NCBI GenBank assembly: GCA_016874715.1
Contig: VGTK01000005.1
Coordinates: 1-64,000, forward strand
Source of the DNA: Deltaproteobacteria bacterium
GTDB taxonomy: Bacteria; Desulfobacterota; Binatia; UBA12015
Reading direction: 5' to 3'
Length of the DNA stretch: 64,000 bases
The position numbers and the translations under genes were made by a program. Position 1 is the stretch's first letter; the number at the start of each line of letters is the position of its first letter. Below are positions 25,916 through 34,988 of this stretch, piece by piece. The notes under the pieces are model-generated. The model had not been told where the DNA came from and made no database searches. It worked only from the letters and a program-made list of their open reading frames with translations.

Positions 25916-26839
25916 ATGGTGCGTCATGCGGCGGTCCGCCTCGCGCTCGCGGTCCCGACGCTGGTCGGCGTGCTCTTCCTGGTCTCGGCCCTGCTGCACC
26001 TCGTGCCGGGCGATCCGGTGGACGCGATGCTCGGCGAGGGCTCGAGCAGCGTGGACCGCGAGCAGCTGCGGCGCGCGATGGGCCTCGACCGTCCGCCGTG
26101 GCGGCAGCTCGCCGAGTTCGCCGCGGGCGCCCTGCAGGGCGACCTCGGCCGATCGATCGCCGGCGGCGAGCCGGTCGCGCTGCTGCTCGCGCAGCGCTAT
26201 CCCGCGACTCTCCAGCTCACCGCGGCGGCGCTCGGCATCGCGCTGCTGATCGCCCTGCCGCTGGGCGCGGCAGCCGCGATCCGGTCCGGCTCGATCGCGG
26301 ACCGGGTGAGCCTGATCCTCGCTGCCGCCGAGACCGCGCTGCCGACCTTCTGCCTCGGACCGCTGCTGATCCTGGTCTTCGCGGTCGAGCTGCCGTGGCT
26401 GCCCGTGTCGGGACGGAGCGGCCCCGCGAGCGTCGTGCTCCCTGCGCTCACGCTCGGCCTGGGTCTGTCGGCGGTGCTCGCCCGGCAGCTGCGCGTGGCG
26501 CTCGCGGATGCGCTCCGCCTCGATTGCGTCCGCACCGCGCGCGCCAAGGGTGCGAGCGGCTGGCGAACGATTCTCGTCCATGCGTTGCCGAACGCGGCCA
26601 CCGCGACCATGACGGTGCTCGGGTTGCAGCTCGGCGGCCTGCTCGCGGGTGCAGTCGTCACCGAGACGATCTTCGCGTGGCCGGGCATCGGGCGCCTGCT
26701 GGTTCAGGCGATCGGGGCGCGCGATTATCCGCTCGTCCAGGGCTGCGTGCTCGCCGTCGCGTGCACGTACGTCGTGGTGAACCTGCTGACGGACGTCGTG
26801 CTGGCGGCGCTCGACCCGCGGCTCCGGGAGCGCACGTGA
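25916..26839 (+). CDS. ABC transporter permease, DppB/OppB type
   Basis: First membrane subunit of a peptide- or nickel-type importer, 307 residues with six helices. The N-terminus (RLALAVPTLVGVLFLVSALLHLVPGDPVD) is the DppB hallmark. The coupling EAA loop ARAKGASGWRTILVHALPNA at about residues 208-227 contacts the ATPase. The start ATG 25916 follows the binding-protein stop by 4 bases and its end overlaps the next permease (GTGA). The cluster has no ATPase genes, so the transporter must borrow one encoded elsewhere or be incomplete. Confidence 0.9.
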   Translation: MVRHAAVRLALAVPTLVGVLFLVSALLHLVPGDPVDAMLGEGSSSVDREQLRRAMGLDRPPWRQLAEFAAGALQGDLGRSIAGGEPVALLLAQRYPATLQLTAAALGIALLIALPLGAAAAIRSGSIADRVSLILAAAETALPTFCLGPLLILVFAVELPWLPVSGRSGPASVVLPALTLGLGLSAVLARQLRVALADALRLDCVRTARAKGASGWRTILVHALPNAATATMTVLGLQLGGLLAGAVVTETIFAWPGIGRLLVQAIGARDYPLVQGCVLAVACTYVVVNLLTDVVLAALDPRLRERT

Positions 26840-27690
26840 GAGGCTCCGCCACGACCCCGGTCGTGGCGGCCGCCCGTGCCACGACCGCGCGTCCGTGGCG
26901 CATGCTCGTCGGCGGGGCGCTCCTCCTGCTGCTCGCGACCGGTGCCCTGCTCGCACCGGCCATCGCGCCCGACGACCCGCTGCGACAGGACCTCGCACAC
27001 CACCTCGAGGCTCCGTCCCTCGCGCACCCCCTGGGCACCGACCGCCTGGGCCGCGACGTGCTGTCGCGGCTCCTGTACGGAGCGCGGCTGTCGCTCGCCG
27101 TCGGCGCAGCCGCAGTCGCGGGAGCGCTCGCCATCGGGATCGTCGTCGGAACCGTCGCCGGCTACGGTGGTCGCGCCGCCGACGAGATCCTCATGCGCGG
27201 CACCGAGATCCTGCTCGCGTTCCCGGGCATCCTGCTGGCGATCGCGCTCGCCACGATGCTCGGTCCGAGCGCGCGCAACGTCGTGATCGCGCTGACCGTC
27301 ATGGGCTGGCCGACGTATGCGCGGCTCGTGCGCGCCGAGATCCGGGCGGCCGCCGCGCGCGAGTCGACGCGCGCCGCCGAAGCGCTGGGCGCGTCGCCGC
27401 TCCGCGTCGCGGTGCGCCACCTGCTGCCGACCGCGCGCGCGGCGATCGTGGTGCAGGCGACCTTCGGGGTGGCGGGCGCGATCGTCGCGGAGTCGAGCCT
27501 GTCGTTCCTCGGCCTCGGCCCGCCGCCGCCGACGCCGTCGTGGGGCGCCATGCTGGCGGAAGGCCGCTCGTTCCTGCTGATCGCGCCGCACCTGGTCGTC
27601 GCGCCGGCGGTCGCGCTCGGCGTCACCGTGCTCGCGATCCAGATGCTGGGCGACGGTCTGCGCGGCGATCGCACGGGCAGCCGTTCCTGA
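26836..27690 (+). CDS. ABC transporter permease, DppC/OppC type
   Basis: Second membrane subunit, 284 residues, starting at GTG 26836 overlapped with the dppB-like stop (GTGA). It begins with a cytoplasmic segment, a first helix (LVGGALLLLLATGALLAPAI), then HPLGTDRLGRDVLSRLLYGARLSL, the DppC N-terminal signature. The EAA motif AEALGASPLRVAVRHLLP sits at about 185-202, and the C-terminal SLSFLGLGPPPPTPSWGAML segment is typical of the subunit. The gene ends 12 bases from the convergent mutM stop, so the operon ends here without ATPase genes. Confidence 0.9.
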   Translation: MRGSATTPVVAAARATTARPWRMLVGGALLLLLATGALLAPAIAPDDPLRQDLAHHLEAPSLAHPLGTDRLGRDVLSRLLYGARLSLAVGAAAVAGALAIGIVVGTVAGYGGRAADEILMRGTEILLAFPGILLAIALATMLGPSARNVVIALTVMGWPTYARLVRAEIRAAAARESTRAAEALGASPLRVAVRHLLPTARAAIVVQATFGVAGAIVAESSLSFLGLGPPPPTPSWGAMLAEGRSFLLIAPHLVVAPAVALGVTVLAIQMLGDGLRGDRTGSRS

Positions 27691-27702
27691 CGGCTGCTGC
27701 GA

Positions 27703-28509
27703 TCAGCGCTGGCAGCGCGGGCAGTAGAACGTACCCCGGCCGCAGATCACCTGGCGGCGGATCGGCGCCGCACAGGCGCGACAGGGCTCACCGCCGCGCT
27801 CGTACACGTGCAGCATGCGCTGGAACTCGCCCGCGTTGCCGTCGGCGTCGCGATAGTCGAGCAGCGACGAGCCGCGGCTCGCGATGGCCCGCTCGAGAAC
27901 CATGCGCACGGCCGACGCGAGCCGCGCCAGCTCGGCGCGCGTGACCTTGCCGCAGCGCCGTCCTGGTCGGATGCCGGCGTGGTGCAGAGCCTCGTTCGCG
28001 TAGATGTTCCCGACGCCGACGATCCGTCGTCCGTCCATGAGGAGCGACTTGACGGCGGCACGGCGGTGGCGGCGCGCGAGGCTCCACAGCAGGTCCGCCG
28101 TGAACTCGGCGCCGAGCGGCTCGACGCCCAGCACACCGAGGTCGGCATCGTCGGCCGACAGCATCATCAGCCCGAAGCGCCGCGGATCCCGAAAGTAGAG
28201 CCGCACGCCGCCCTCGAGCTCGACCAGAACGTGGACGTGCGGCAGGTCGGCCGGCGGATCGCCGACGCAGAACCGCCCGCTCATGCCCAGGTGCACGACC
28301 CAGCGCAGGCCGTCGCCGACGTCGAGGAGCACGTACTTCGCTCGCCGGGCGACGCCCCGCACCGTGCGCCCGGCGAGCCGCTGCGCGAAGTCGAGGGCGA
28401 TGGGCCGCCGCAGCCGGCGCTCGCGCACGTCGACCGCGAGGACGCGGCGACCGACCACGTACGGCGCGATCGTCCGGCAGACGGTCTCGACCTCTGGCAG
28501 CTCAGGCAC
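27703..28509 (-). CDS. mutM: Formamidopyrimidine-DNA glycosylase (8-oxoguanine glycosylase/AP lyase)
   Basis: Removes oxidised purines in base-excision repair. After processing the GTG-coded Met (28509), the N-terminus PELPEVETV provides the catalytic Pro and Glu. Other landmarks are Lys in RRAKYVLLDVGDG, HLGMSGRF, the helix-two-turn-helix VGVGNIYANEALHHAGI at about 168-184, and the C-terminal zinc finger C-x2-C-x16-C-x2-C at about 240-266 (CRAC ... CPRCQR). Length is 268 residues, normal. The start overlaps the rsmA stop by 8 bases, so it is the last gene of a repair/translation operon. The QR residues after the last Cys suit Fpg rather than Nei. Confidence 0.95.
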   Translation of the reverse strand: MPELPEVETVCRTIAPYVVGRRVLAVDVRERRLRRPIALDFAQRLAGRTVRGVARRAKYVLLDVGDGLRWVVHLGMSGRFCVGDPPADLPHVHVLVELEGGVRLYFRDPRRFGLMMLSADDADLGVLGVEPLGAEFTADLLWSLARRHRRAAVKSLLMDGRRIVGVGNIYANEALHHAGIRPGRRCGKVTRAELARLASAVRMVLERAIASRGSSLLDYRDADGNAGEFQRMLHVYERGGEPCRACAAPIRRQVICGRGTFYCPRCQR

Positions 28510-29320
28510 ACCCTGGCCCTGACGGCGCCTGCTCGAGATCGAGCGTACCCGCCGCGCGCGCGAGTGTCGCGAACTCGTCGAGCGAGAGTGTCTCGGCGCG
28601 CCGGCGCGCGTCGATCGCCGCGCGCTCCAGCATGGTCGTCGCCGCGAGCGAGCCGAAGCCCGCCGACAGGGCGTTGCGCAGCGTCTTCCGGCGCTGGCCA
28701 AAGGCCGTCCGGACCACACGACGGAAGAGTCGCCGGTCGCCGACGTCGGCCCGCGGGACCGTGGTCGCGTCCAGGCGCAGGATGGCGGAGTCGACCTTCG
28801 GCGGCGGCGCGAAGGCGCGCGGTGGCACCACGAAGCCCATCGCCGCGGTCGCCTGCAGCGCACAGAGCACCGTGAGTCCGCCGTACGACCGCGAGCCCGG
28901 CTGCGCACAGAGCCGCTCCGCCACCTCGAGCTGCAGCATGACGACCAGGCGCGGGAAGCGCCCCGGCTCCTCGAGCAGCCGACTCACGATCGCGGTTCCC
29001 GTCGAGTACGGCAGGTTCGCGACCACGGGGAGCGGCCCCTCGCCGAGCGTGTCCAGATCGACGCGCAGGAAGTCGCCACGGACGACGCGCAGATCCGGGT
29101 CCCGCCGCTGCTCGAGCGCGTCGGCGAGCGACTCGTCGAGCTCGACCGCCACCACCGGGTGGCCTGCGGCGCGCAGTCCGTCGGTGAGCGCGCCCCGCCC
29201 GGGTCCGATCTCCAGCACGCGGGCCCCGGGCTCGAGCTCGGCGAGTCGGATCGCACGCTGCGCGACCTCGCCGTCGATCAGGAAGTGCTGGCCGAGGGCG
29301 TGGCGCCGCCCCCTAGACAC
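28502..29320 (-). CDS. rsmA: 16S rRNA (adenine1518-N6/adenine1519-N6) dimethyltransferase
   Basis: Dimethylates the two adjacent adenines of 16S helix 45 during small-subunit assembly (KsgA). From GTG 29320 the protein is 272 residues. The N-terminal HALGQHFLID motif is typical of the family, followed by SAM motif I LEIGPGRGALT at about 37-47, motif II VAVELDESL, motif IV NLPYSTGTAIV near 104 and a C-terminal helical domain (KTLRNALSAG). GTG 29320 was chosen because GAGGC lies just upstream and it keeps the conserved N-terminus; it overlaps the tsaD stop by 8 bases. Confidence 0.93.
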   Translation of the reverse strand: MSRGRRHALGQHFLIDGEVAQRAIRLAELEPGARVLEIGPGRGALTDGLRAAGHPVVAVELDESLADALEQRRDPDLRVVRGDFLRVDLDTLGEGPLPVVANLPYSTGTAIVSRLLEEPGRFPRLVVMLQLEVAERLCAQPGSRSYGGLTVLCALQATAAMGFVVPPRAFAPPPKVDSAILRLDATTVPRADVGDRRLFRRVVRTAFGQRRKTLRNALSAGFGSLAATTMLERAAIDARRRAETLSLDEFATLARAAGTLDLEQAPSGPGCA

Positions 29321-30329
29321 ACGCCTCGCCCGGCGCGAGCCGCGGTCCCAGCGGCAGCTCGGCGACCGCATTGAGCGACAGCGGATCGCTCTCGCCGCGC
29401 CGGAGCCGCAGCCAGCCCGCGTAAGCGATCATCGCGGCGTTGTCGGTGCAGCGCCGCAGCGGCGGCACGAGCAACACGGCGCCCTCCTCGTGCGCGACGC
29501 GCGCCATCGCGTCGCGCAGCGCACCGTTCGCCGACACGCCGCCGGTCACCACGACCCGTGCGGCACCGGTCACGCCGATCGCACGTCGCGTCGTCTCGGC
29601 CAGCGTCTCGACCACCGCGCGCTGGAACGACGCCGCGACGTCGGCGAGCGGCATCCCGGGCGACGCACTCACACCTTGCCAGAGCGCGGTCTTGAGACCG
29701 CTAAAGCTCATGTCGAGGGCAGCACCCTTCACGCGCGGACGCGGCAGCCGGAGAGCGTGCGCGTCACCGCCGCGCGCCACCTCCTCGATCGCGCGCCCGC
29801 CTGGGTAGCCCAGATCGAGCAGCTTCGCCGCCTTGTCGAAGGCCTCGCCCGCCGCGTCGTCGCGCGTCTGCCCGAGCATGGTGTAGCCGCCGTCGGCGCG
29901 TGCCCAGTAGAGCGCCGAGTGGCCACCCGAGACCACGACGCCGAGGAACGGCCGTGCCACGTCGGTGTCGAGCGCGATCGACAGCAGATGCCCTTCGATG
30001 TGATTGACCCCGACGAACGGCACGCCGCGACGCCGCGCGAGCGCCTTCGCCGTGCACAGGCCGACCAGCAGGCAGCCGACCAGCCCGGGCCCGCGCGTCG
30101 CCGCGATGCCGTCGACGTCCACGAGCCCGACACCGGCCTGTTCGAGCGCGCGCTCGATCACCGGCACGACGTGCAGCACGTGGTTGCGCGCCGCGAGCTC
30201 GGGGACGACGCCACCGAACGGCCCATGCACCGCCTCTTGCGACGCGACCACGTTCGCGAGCTCGTGGCCGTCCCGCAGCACGGCGGCCCCGGTGTCGTCG
30301 CACGACGACTCGATGCCGAGAACGATCAT
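29313..30329 (-). CDS. tsaD: tRNA N6-adenosine threonylcarbamoyltransferase (TsaD)
   Basis: Transfers threonylcarbamoyl from TC-AMP to A37 of ANN-decoding tRNAs, together with TsaB/TsaE. The 338-residue protein is an ASKHA-fold member with the metal ligands His110 and His114 in NHIEGHLLS, the start GIESSCDDTGAAV, and nucleotide-loop motifs VSGGHSALY and VTGGVSANGALRD, with the late Asp in RRCTDNAAMIA. The ATG at 30329 overlaps the TPR gene stop as ATGA. The gene lies within a seven-gene same-strand run from 35534 to 27703. TsaB and TsaE are not in this window. Confidence 0.96.
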   Translation of the reverse strand: MIVLGIESSCDDTGAAVLRDGHELANVVASQEAVHGPFGGVVPELAARNHVLHVVPVIERALEQAGVGLVDVDGIAATRGPGLVGCLLVGLCTAKALARRRGVPFVGVNHIEGHLLSIALDTDVARPFLGVVVSGGHSALYWARADGGYTMLGQTRDDAAGEAFDKAAKLLDLGYPGGRAIEEVARGGDAHALRLPRPRVKGAALDMSFSGLKTALWQGVSASPGMPLADVAASFQRAVVETLAETTRRAIGVTGAARVVVTGGVSANGALRDAMARVAHEEGAVLLVPPLRRCTDNAAMIAYAGWLRLRRGESDPLSLNAVAELPLGPRLAPGEACV

Positions 30330-30931
30330 CGCGGCTCCGGGTCGAGGCGCTTCAGGGCGTCCTTCGCGGTCAAGTTGCCCGGAAAGAGCTTGAGCGCGCG
30401 GCGATACGCGACGATCGCCTCGGGCTTGTTGCCCTGCACCTCGAACACCGCGCCGCGCATCGCCGCGGCCTCGGCGACCCACGCGGTCGGTGCCGGCAGG
30501 GCCGCCGCACGGTCGAGGTCCACGCGCGCCATCTCGGCGTTGCCCTCGGCGATGAAGGCCCGCGCCCGAAGGACGTAGAGCGGCTGGAGCTTCGGCGAGG
30601 ACTCGATGGCCGTGTCGAGCAGCTCGAACGCTTCGTCGGTGGTGCCGCTCTCGAGCTCGGTCCGCGCCCGCTCGCCGAGCTTGAGCGCCGCCGCGTCACG
30701 CGAGCTCGTGCCCTGCGTCACCAGGCGCGTCAGTGGGTCGCGTGTCGTGTCCCGCTCGGCCGCCGGGGCGCGGGTCGGCGTCGGCACGGGCTTCTTCGCC
30801 TTCGGCGTCGCGCTCGGCGCCGGGGTCGGCTCGGGCCGCCGCTTCGAGCGGCTCCGCGGAGCGCAGTCCACCAGGGCGAGCGCGAGCAGAATCACGAGCG
30901 CTCCGAACGGCCAACGCGGCGAGCCCGTCAT
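30326..30931 (-). CDS. TPR-repeat lipoprotein-like protein, unknown function
   Basis: A 201-residue protein. The N-terminus carries a hydrophobic stretch (FGALVILLALALVDC, about residues 9-23) ending in a Cys that resembles a lipobox, although Asp at -1 is unusual, so a simple signal anchor is possible. A Pro/Lys/Thr-rich linker follows (about 27-60), then about 120 residues of helical hairpins with TPR-like spacing (EAFELLDTAIESSP, ARAFIAEGNAEMARVDLDRA, AVFEVQGNKPEAIVAYRRAL). Its ATG at 30931 directly abuts the TAG of the PBP gene and its stop overlaps tsaD. A scaffolding role at the envelope with the PBP is inference. Confidence 0.75.
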   Translation of the reverse strand: MTGSPRWPFGALVILLALALVDCAPRSRSKRRPEPTPAPSATPKAKKPVPTPTRAPAAERDTTRDPLTRLVTQGTSSRDAAALKLGERARTELESGTTDEAFELLDTAIESSPKLQPLYVLRARAFIAEGNAEMARVDLDRAAALPAPTAWVAEAAAMRGAVFEVQGNKPEAIVAYRRALKLFPGNLTAKDALKRLDPEPR

Positions 30932-33355
30932 CTACCTCTCCTCCGCCGTCTGCCGCGCACGATCCGCTTCGCGCCAGGCGAGGTGCTCCTCGCGCAGCCC
31001 GGTCGGCGAGCGCGGGGCGCGCACCGGTTCAGGCGCCAGGTCCTCCTCGAGCGCGACCACCGCAGGCGCATCCGCATCGAGGAACGCCTCGGTGATGCCG
31101 TCCTCGTGGATCACTCCCGGCGGGAGCACCGTGCCGGACGCGCGCTCCAGGCGCACCATGGTCACGCCGGGCGGCGGCAGGAACGGGCGCGGTGGCAACG
31201 GCGCCATCGCCGCCTTCATGAACGCGGTCCACAGCGGCAGAGCCGCCTTGCCGCCCGACATGCCGAGTGGCGACCGCTGGTCGAAGCCGACCCACACCGC
31301 GGCCACGAGGTCCGGCGTGAAGCCGACGAACCACGCATCGCGGTAGTCGTTGGTGGTCCCCGTCTTCCCGGCAGCCGGATGGCGGAAGCCCGCCGACCGG
31401 GCCGAGCTGGCGGTGCCTGCGTCGAGCACCCCTTCCAGCATGTGCGTCAGGACATAGGCCGTATCGGGCGGCACCACCGCCCGCAACGCGGGCGTCTCGC
31501 CGAGGATCGGCTCGCCGTCCCGCGACGTCACGCGCTCGATGGCGACCGGCTCGGCGCGCGTGCCGCCGCTCGCGAGGACCGCGTACACCGACGCCATCTC
31601 CAGCGGTGTTGCCTCGGCTGCGCCGAGCGCGAGCGCGGGCACCGCGGGCAGCGGCCCCGTCACGCCCATCGCGTGCGCGAGATCGACGATCGGCGGCAAT
31701 CCGACCGACTGCGCGACTTGCGCGGCCGCCGCGTTCAGCGACCGCTCGAGCGCGACGCGCGCCGTCACCTCACCCATGTAGTGGTCGCCGTAGTTGCTCG
31801 GGACCCACGCGCGACCGTCTTCGAGCGGCCAGGAGAACGGGCTGTCGTCGAGCCGGGACGCCGGCGTCAAGTGCCGCTCCGGATCGTCCTCGATCATCGC
31901 TGCCAGGTAGACGATCGGCTTGAACGTCGACCCGGTTTGCCGGCGCGCCTGGACGGCCCGGTTGAACTGGCTCGCCTGGTAGCTCCGTCCACCGACCATC
32001 GCACGGATCTTGCCCGTTCCGGGCGCGAGCGCCACGAGCGCCGCCTCGAGGCGGTCTGTTCCGGCGGCGGCACCGAGCCCGGGACGCTCCTTCTCGAGGC
32101 GCACCAGATGCTGCTGCAGAGCGCGCTGCGCATCCTCCTGCATCAGCGGATCGAGCGTCGTGTACACGTTGAACCCCTCGGTGGTGAGCACCTCTTCGGG
32201 AAAACGCTTGACGAGCTCGGACTTCACGTGGTCGACGAAGAATGGCGCGATGGTCGCATCGACTGGTGCGTCGACCACGCCGAGCGGCGTTGCGACGGCA
32301 GCCGCCCAGGTCGCTTCGTCGATGTCGCCCGCGTCGAGCAGCAGACGGAGCACGGTGTTCCGCCGCTGCAAGGCCCGCTCCGGCGTGATGAAGGGCGAGT
32401 ACGCGTTCGGGCCCCGGATGAGACCGGCGAGCAGCGCCGCCTCCGCGACGGTGAGGTCGCGGGGCGACTTCGCGAAGTAGAACTCCGACGCCTCGGCGAC
32501 ACCGAAGATGCCCCGCGCCCCCCGCTGCCCGAGATAGATCTCGTTCAGGTAATTCTCGAGGATCTGCATCTTCGAGTAGCGCTGCTCCGCGACCAGGGCC
32601 ATGGCGACCTCGGTGAGCTTGCGCGACAGCGTGCGCTCGGTCGTGAGGAAGAAGTTCTTCATCAGCTGCTGCGTGAGCGTGCTGCCGCCCTGCCGCACGC
32701 GGCCGGAGCGGAGGTTGGTCACGGCCGCTCGGCCGATGCCGATCAAGTCCACGCCGTGGTGGGCGAAGAACCGGCTGTCCTCGGTCGCGAGGATCGCTCG
32801 CACCAGCACCGGTGCGACGTCGGTCACCTTGACCGCGCGCCGGTCCTCCCAGTTTCCCTCGTAGATGCCGGTCAGCTCCTCGGGCTCGAGCGCGATCGCC
32901 GCGACCGCCTCGCCGCTGTCCAGGTCGGTGATCGCCGTGATGCGTCCCTGATCGAGCCCGAGGCGCACGCGCTGCGTCTGCCGGCGCCCGAGCGCGCCGG
33001 CACGCAGGGCGATCTCGAGCGTCCCCGGGCCACCCCGGTACTCGCCACCCGCGACCGGCTCCGCAGCGCTGACGCGATACGAGAGGCGGTCGAGACGTCT
33101 CGGCAGGCGAGCTGCCGCGACGTCGAGTCCGACGAAGAGCAGGAACTCGTCGCTGTAGATCCGCGACGGAAAGTCCCAGCGGCGACCGGAGAACTTCCGG
33201 TCGACGACGGTCGCGAGATGGCGCTGGGCCGAAACGGCGAGCGCGATGGCGATCCCCATGAGGAGGATCGCCATCGCGGCACCGACCTTGATCCACGAGC
33301 GGAGGCGACGACGCCGCGGGCGCGACGTACCGCTCGTCCCCGCGGGGCTGCTCAC
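30932..33355 (-). CDS. mrcB: Bifunctional class A penicillin-binding protein, PBP1b-like (transglycosylase/transpeptidase)
   Basis: Polymerises and crosslinks peptidoglycan from lipid II. The 807-residue protein has a short basic cytoplasmic start, one membrane helix (about 25-43), and a UB2H-like region (about 75-155, FSGRRWDFPSRIYSDEFLL before it) as in E. coli PBP1b, where it binds LpoB. The GT51 domain carries catalytic Glu192 in ATEDSRFFAHHG and RQGGSTLTQQLMKN. The transpeptidase domain has SxxK Ser476-Lys479 (TGSTFKPI), SxN at Ser539 (SLNAAA) and KTGTT at Lys663. The C-terminus is a charged tail. The GTG at 33355 overlaps the htrA stop (GTGA). The symbol is by similarity to PBP1b. Confidence 0.94.
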   Translation of the reverse strand: MSSPAGTSGTSRPRRRRLRSWIKVGAAMAILLMGIAIALAVSAQRHLATVVDRKFSGRRWDFPSRIYSDEFLLFVGLDVAAARLPRRLDRLSYRVSAAEPVAGGEYRGGPGTLEIALRAGALGRRQTQRVRLGLDQGRITAITDLDSGEAVAAIALEPEELTGIYEGNWEDRRAVKVTDVAPVLVRAILATEDSRFFAHHGVDLIGIGRAAVTNLRSGRVRQGGSTLTQQLMKNFFLTTERTLSRKLTEVAMALVAEQRYSKMQILENYLNEIYLGQRGARGIFGVAEASEFYFAKSPRDLTVAEAALLAGLIRGPNAYSPFITPERALQRRNTVLRLLLDAGDIDEATWAAAVATPLGVVDAPVDATIAPFFVDHVKSELVKRFPEEVLTTEGFNVYTTLDPLMQEDAQRALQQHLVRLEKERPGLGAAAGTDRLEAALVALAPGTGKIRAMVGGRSYQASQFNRAVQARRQTGSTFKPIVYLAAMIEDDPERHLTPASRLDDSPFSWPLEDGRAWVPSNYGDHYMGEVTARVALERSLNAAAAQVAQSVGLPPIVDLAHAMGVTGPLPAVPALALGAAEATPLEMASVYAVLASGGTRAEPVAIERVTSRDGEPILGETPALRAVVPPDTAYVLTHMLEGVLDAGTASSARSAGFRHPAAGKTGTTNDYRDAWFVGFTPDLVAAVWVGFDQRSPLGMSGGKAALPLWTAFMKAAMAPLPPRPFLPPPGVTMVRLERASGTVLPPGVIHEDGITEAFLDADAPAVVALEEDLAPEPVRAPRSPTGLREEHLAWREADRARQTAEER

Positions 33356-34953
33356 CCCGTCGGCGGCTTCAGCGCGAGGAACAGCGTGTTCTCGCCGCGG
33401 CGGACGAGCATCAGGACACTCTTGCCCTCCCCGGTGGCCTTCATCTCCTTCTTGTAGCCGTCGACGTCCTTCACCGGCTTGCGGTTGACCTCGACGATCA
33501 CGTCGCCGCGGCGCAGCCCCGCCTCGTCCGCCGGGCTACCCGGCTCGACGCCGGACACCAGCACGCCCTGCACGTCGATACCGATGCCGAGCGACTCCGC
33601 GATCTCCGGTGTGAGGTTCTGGACCGCCAGGCCAAAGGCTTCGGACTCGCCGGTCGCGACCTGGTCCTCGTCGTCCTTCATCTCGGCGATCTTGATCGAG
33701 ACGGTCTCCTCCGTGCCGTCCCGCATGACGACGACGGGGACCTCCTGCCCGATCTTCTCGCGCGCCACCAGCGTCGGAAGCTCGGTGGACTCCCTCACGT
33801 CGCGGCCGTCGAAGCTCACGATGACGTCACCGACCTTGATGCCGGCCTCCTCGGCGGGCCCGCCCTTCACGACGTCGGCGACGAGCGCGCCGCGCGATGC
33901 CTTGAGGCCGAGCGAGTCGGCGATGTCCGGCGTGACCTTCTGGATCATGACGCCGATCCAGCCACGCGTGACCTTGCCCTTATCGCGCATCTGCGGGATC
34001 AGGTCCTTCGCGAGGTTGATCGGGATCGCGAAGCCGATGCCGATATTGCCCCCGCTGCGGCTGAAGATCGAGGTGTTGATGCCGACCACGCGGCCGTTGA
34101 GGTCGAGCAGCGGACCACCCGAGTTACCCGGGTTGATCGGCGTGTCGGTCTGCAGGAAGTCGTCGTAGTTGCCCTGGCCGATGAAGCGACCCTTGGCGCT
34201 CACGATGCCCGCGGTCACCGAGAACTCGAGACCGAACGGGTTGCCGATCGCCATCACCCACTCACCGACCTTGACCTTCTCCGAGTCGCCGAACGGGATC
34301 GTGGGCAGGTTCTCCTTCGCGTCGATCTTGAGCACCGCGAGGTCGGTCTTGGGATCGCGGCCGACGAGCTCCGCGGTCATCTCCTCGCCGGAGTTGAGCT
34401 TCACCTTGATCTCGTTGGCGTTCTCGACCACGTGATTGTTGGTCAGGATGTAGCCGGCCGGGTCGAAGATGAAGCCCGAGCCGAGGCTCCGCTCGGGAGC
34501 GCGCCGGCGTGGCATGGGGCCGAAGAAGCGCTCGAACGGCTCCCAGAACTCGCGCGGGTCCTGACCCTGTCCACCCCCCGGCGGGAAACCCGGCATCTGG
34601 CCGCGCGGGCCGCCGTGGAATCGCGGCGACCCGCCGCCGCCCCCACCGCCGTTGCCGTCGCCTTGGTCACCTCGATCACCGCCGCGGTCGCCCTTGCTCG
34701 AGGTCGAGATGTTCACCACCGCGTGGCTCAGGTCCTCGGCGAGGACGGTGAAGTCGGGCAGCTGGCACTTCACGCAGGCGCCGCCCGCCGCCCCGTGGTC
34801 GTCGACCGCGGCGACGCTACGCTCGGCGGACGAGCCGCCATCCTGGACCTCGGCGACGGCCGACGAAGGTTCCTGTCCCGGGTTGCGCACGGCGAGGACG
34901 CCGACGGCGAAGCCCACGAGGAGCAGGACGATCACTTTCAACACGCTGCGCAT
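33352..34953 (-). CDS. Periplasmic serine protease/chaperone, HtrA (DegP/DegQ) family, two PDZ domains
   Basis: A 533-residue envelope quality-control protease. An N-terminal helix (VLKVIVLLLVGFAVGVLAV, about residues 4-22) is a signal peptide or anchor. The catalytic triad is His174 (TNNHVV), Asp204 (KTDLAVLKI) and Ser278 (GNSGGPLL). PDZ1 covers about 335-420 and PDZ2 about 440-530. Unusual features are a CVKC motif at residues 60-63, shortly after the anchor, and a Gly-rich segment at about 88-132 that occupies the regulatory LA-loop region. The ATG at 34953 has GAGG upstream, 35 bases after the DUF1844-type stop. Probably expressed with the PBP downstream. Confidence 0.94.
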   Translation of the reverse strand: MRSVLKVIVLLLVGFAVGVLAVRNPGQEPSSAVAEVQDGGSSAERSVAAVDDHGAAGGACVKCQLPDFTVLAEDLSHAVVNISTSSKGDRGGDRGDQGDGNGGGGGGGSPRFHGGPRGQMPGFPPGGGQGQDPREFWEPFERFFGPMPRRRAPERSLGSGFIFDPAGYILTNNHVVENANEIKVKLNSGEEMTAELVGRDPKTDLAVLKIDAKENLPTIPFGDSEKVKVGEWVMAIGNPFGLEFSVTAGIVSAKGRFIGQGNYDDFLQTDTPINPGNSGGPLLDLNGRVVGINTSIFSRSGGNIGIGFAIPINLAKDLIPQMRDKGKVTRGWIGVMIQKVTPDIADSLGLKASRGALVADVVKGGPAEEAGIKVGDVIVSFDGRDVRESTELPTLVAREKIGQEVPVVVMRDGTEETVSIKIAEMKDDEDQVATGESEAFGLAVQNLTPEIAESLGIGIDVQGVLVSGVEPGSPADEAGLRRGDVIVEVNRKPVKDVDGYKKEMKATGEGKSVLMLVRRGENTLFLALKPPTG

Positions 34954-34988
34954 TCGTTGGATTCCTCAAGAGAACGATGGTGATCTCG

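Noticed and set aside
30983-33457. Long plus-strand frame opposite the PBP gene
   Set aside because: Arg/His-rich shadow frame; the minus strand has SxxK, SxN, KTGT and GT51 motifs.
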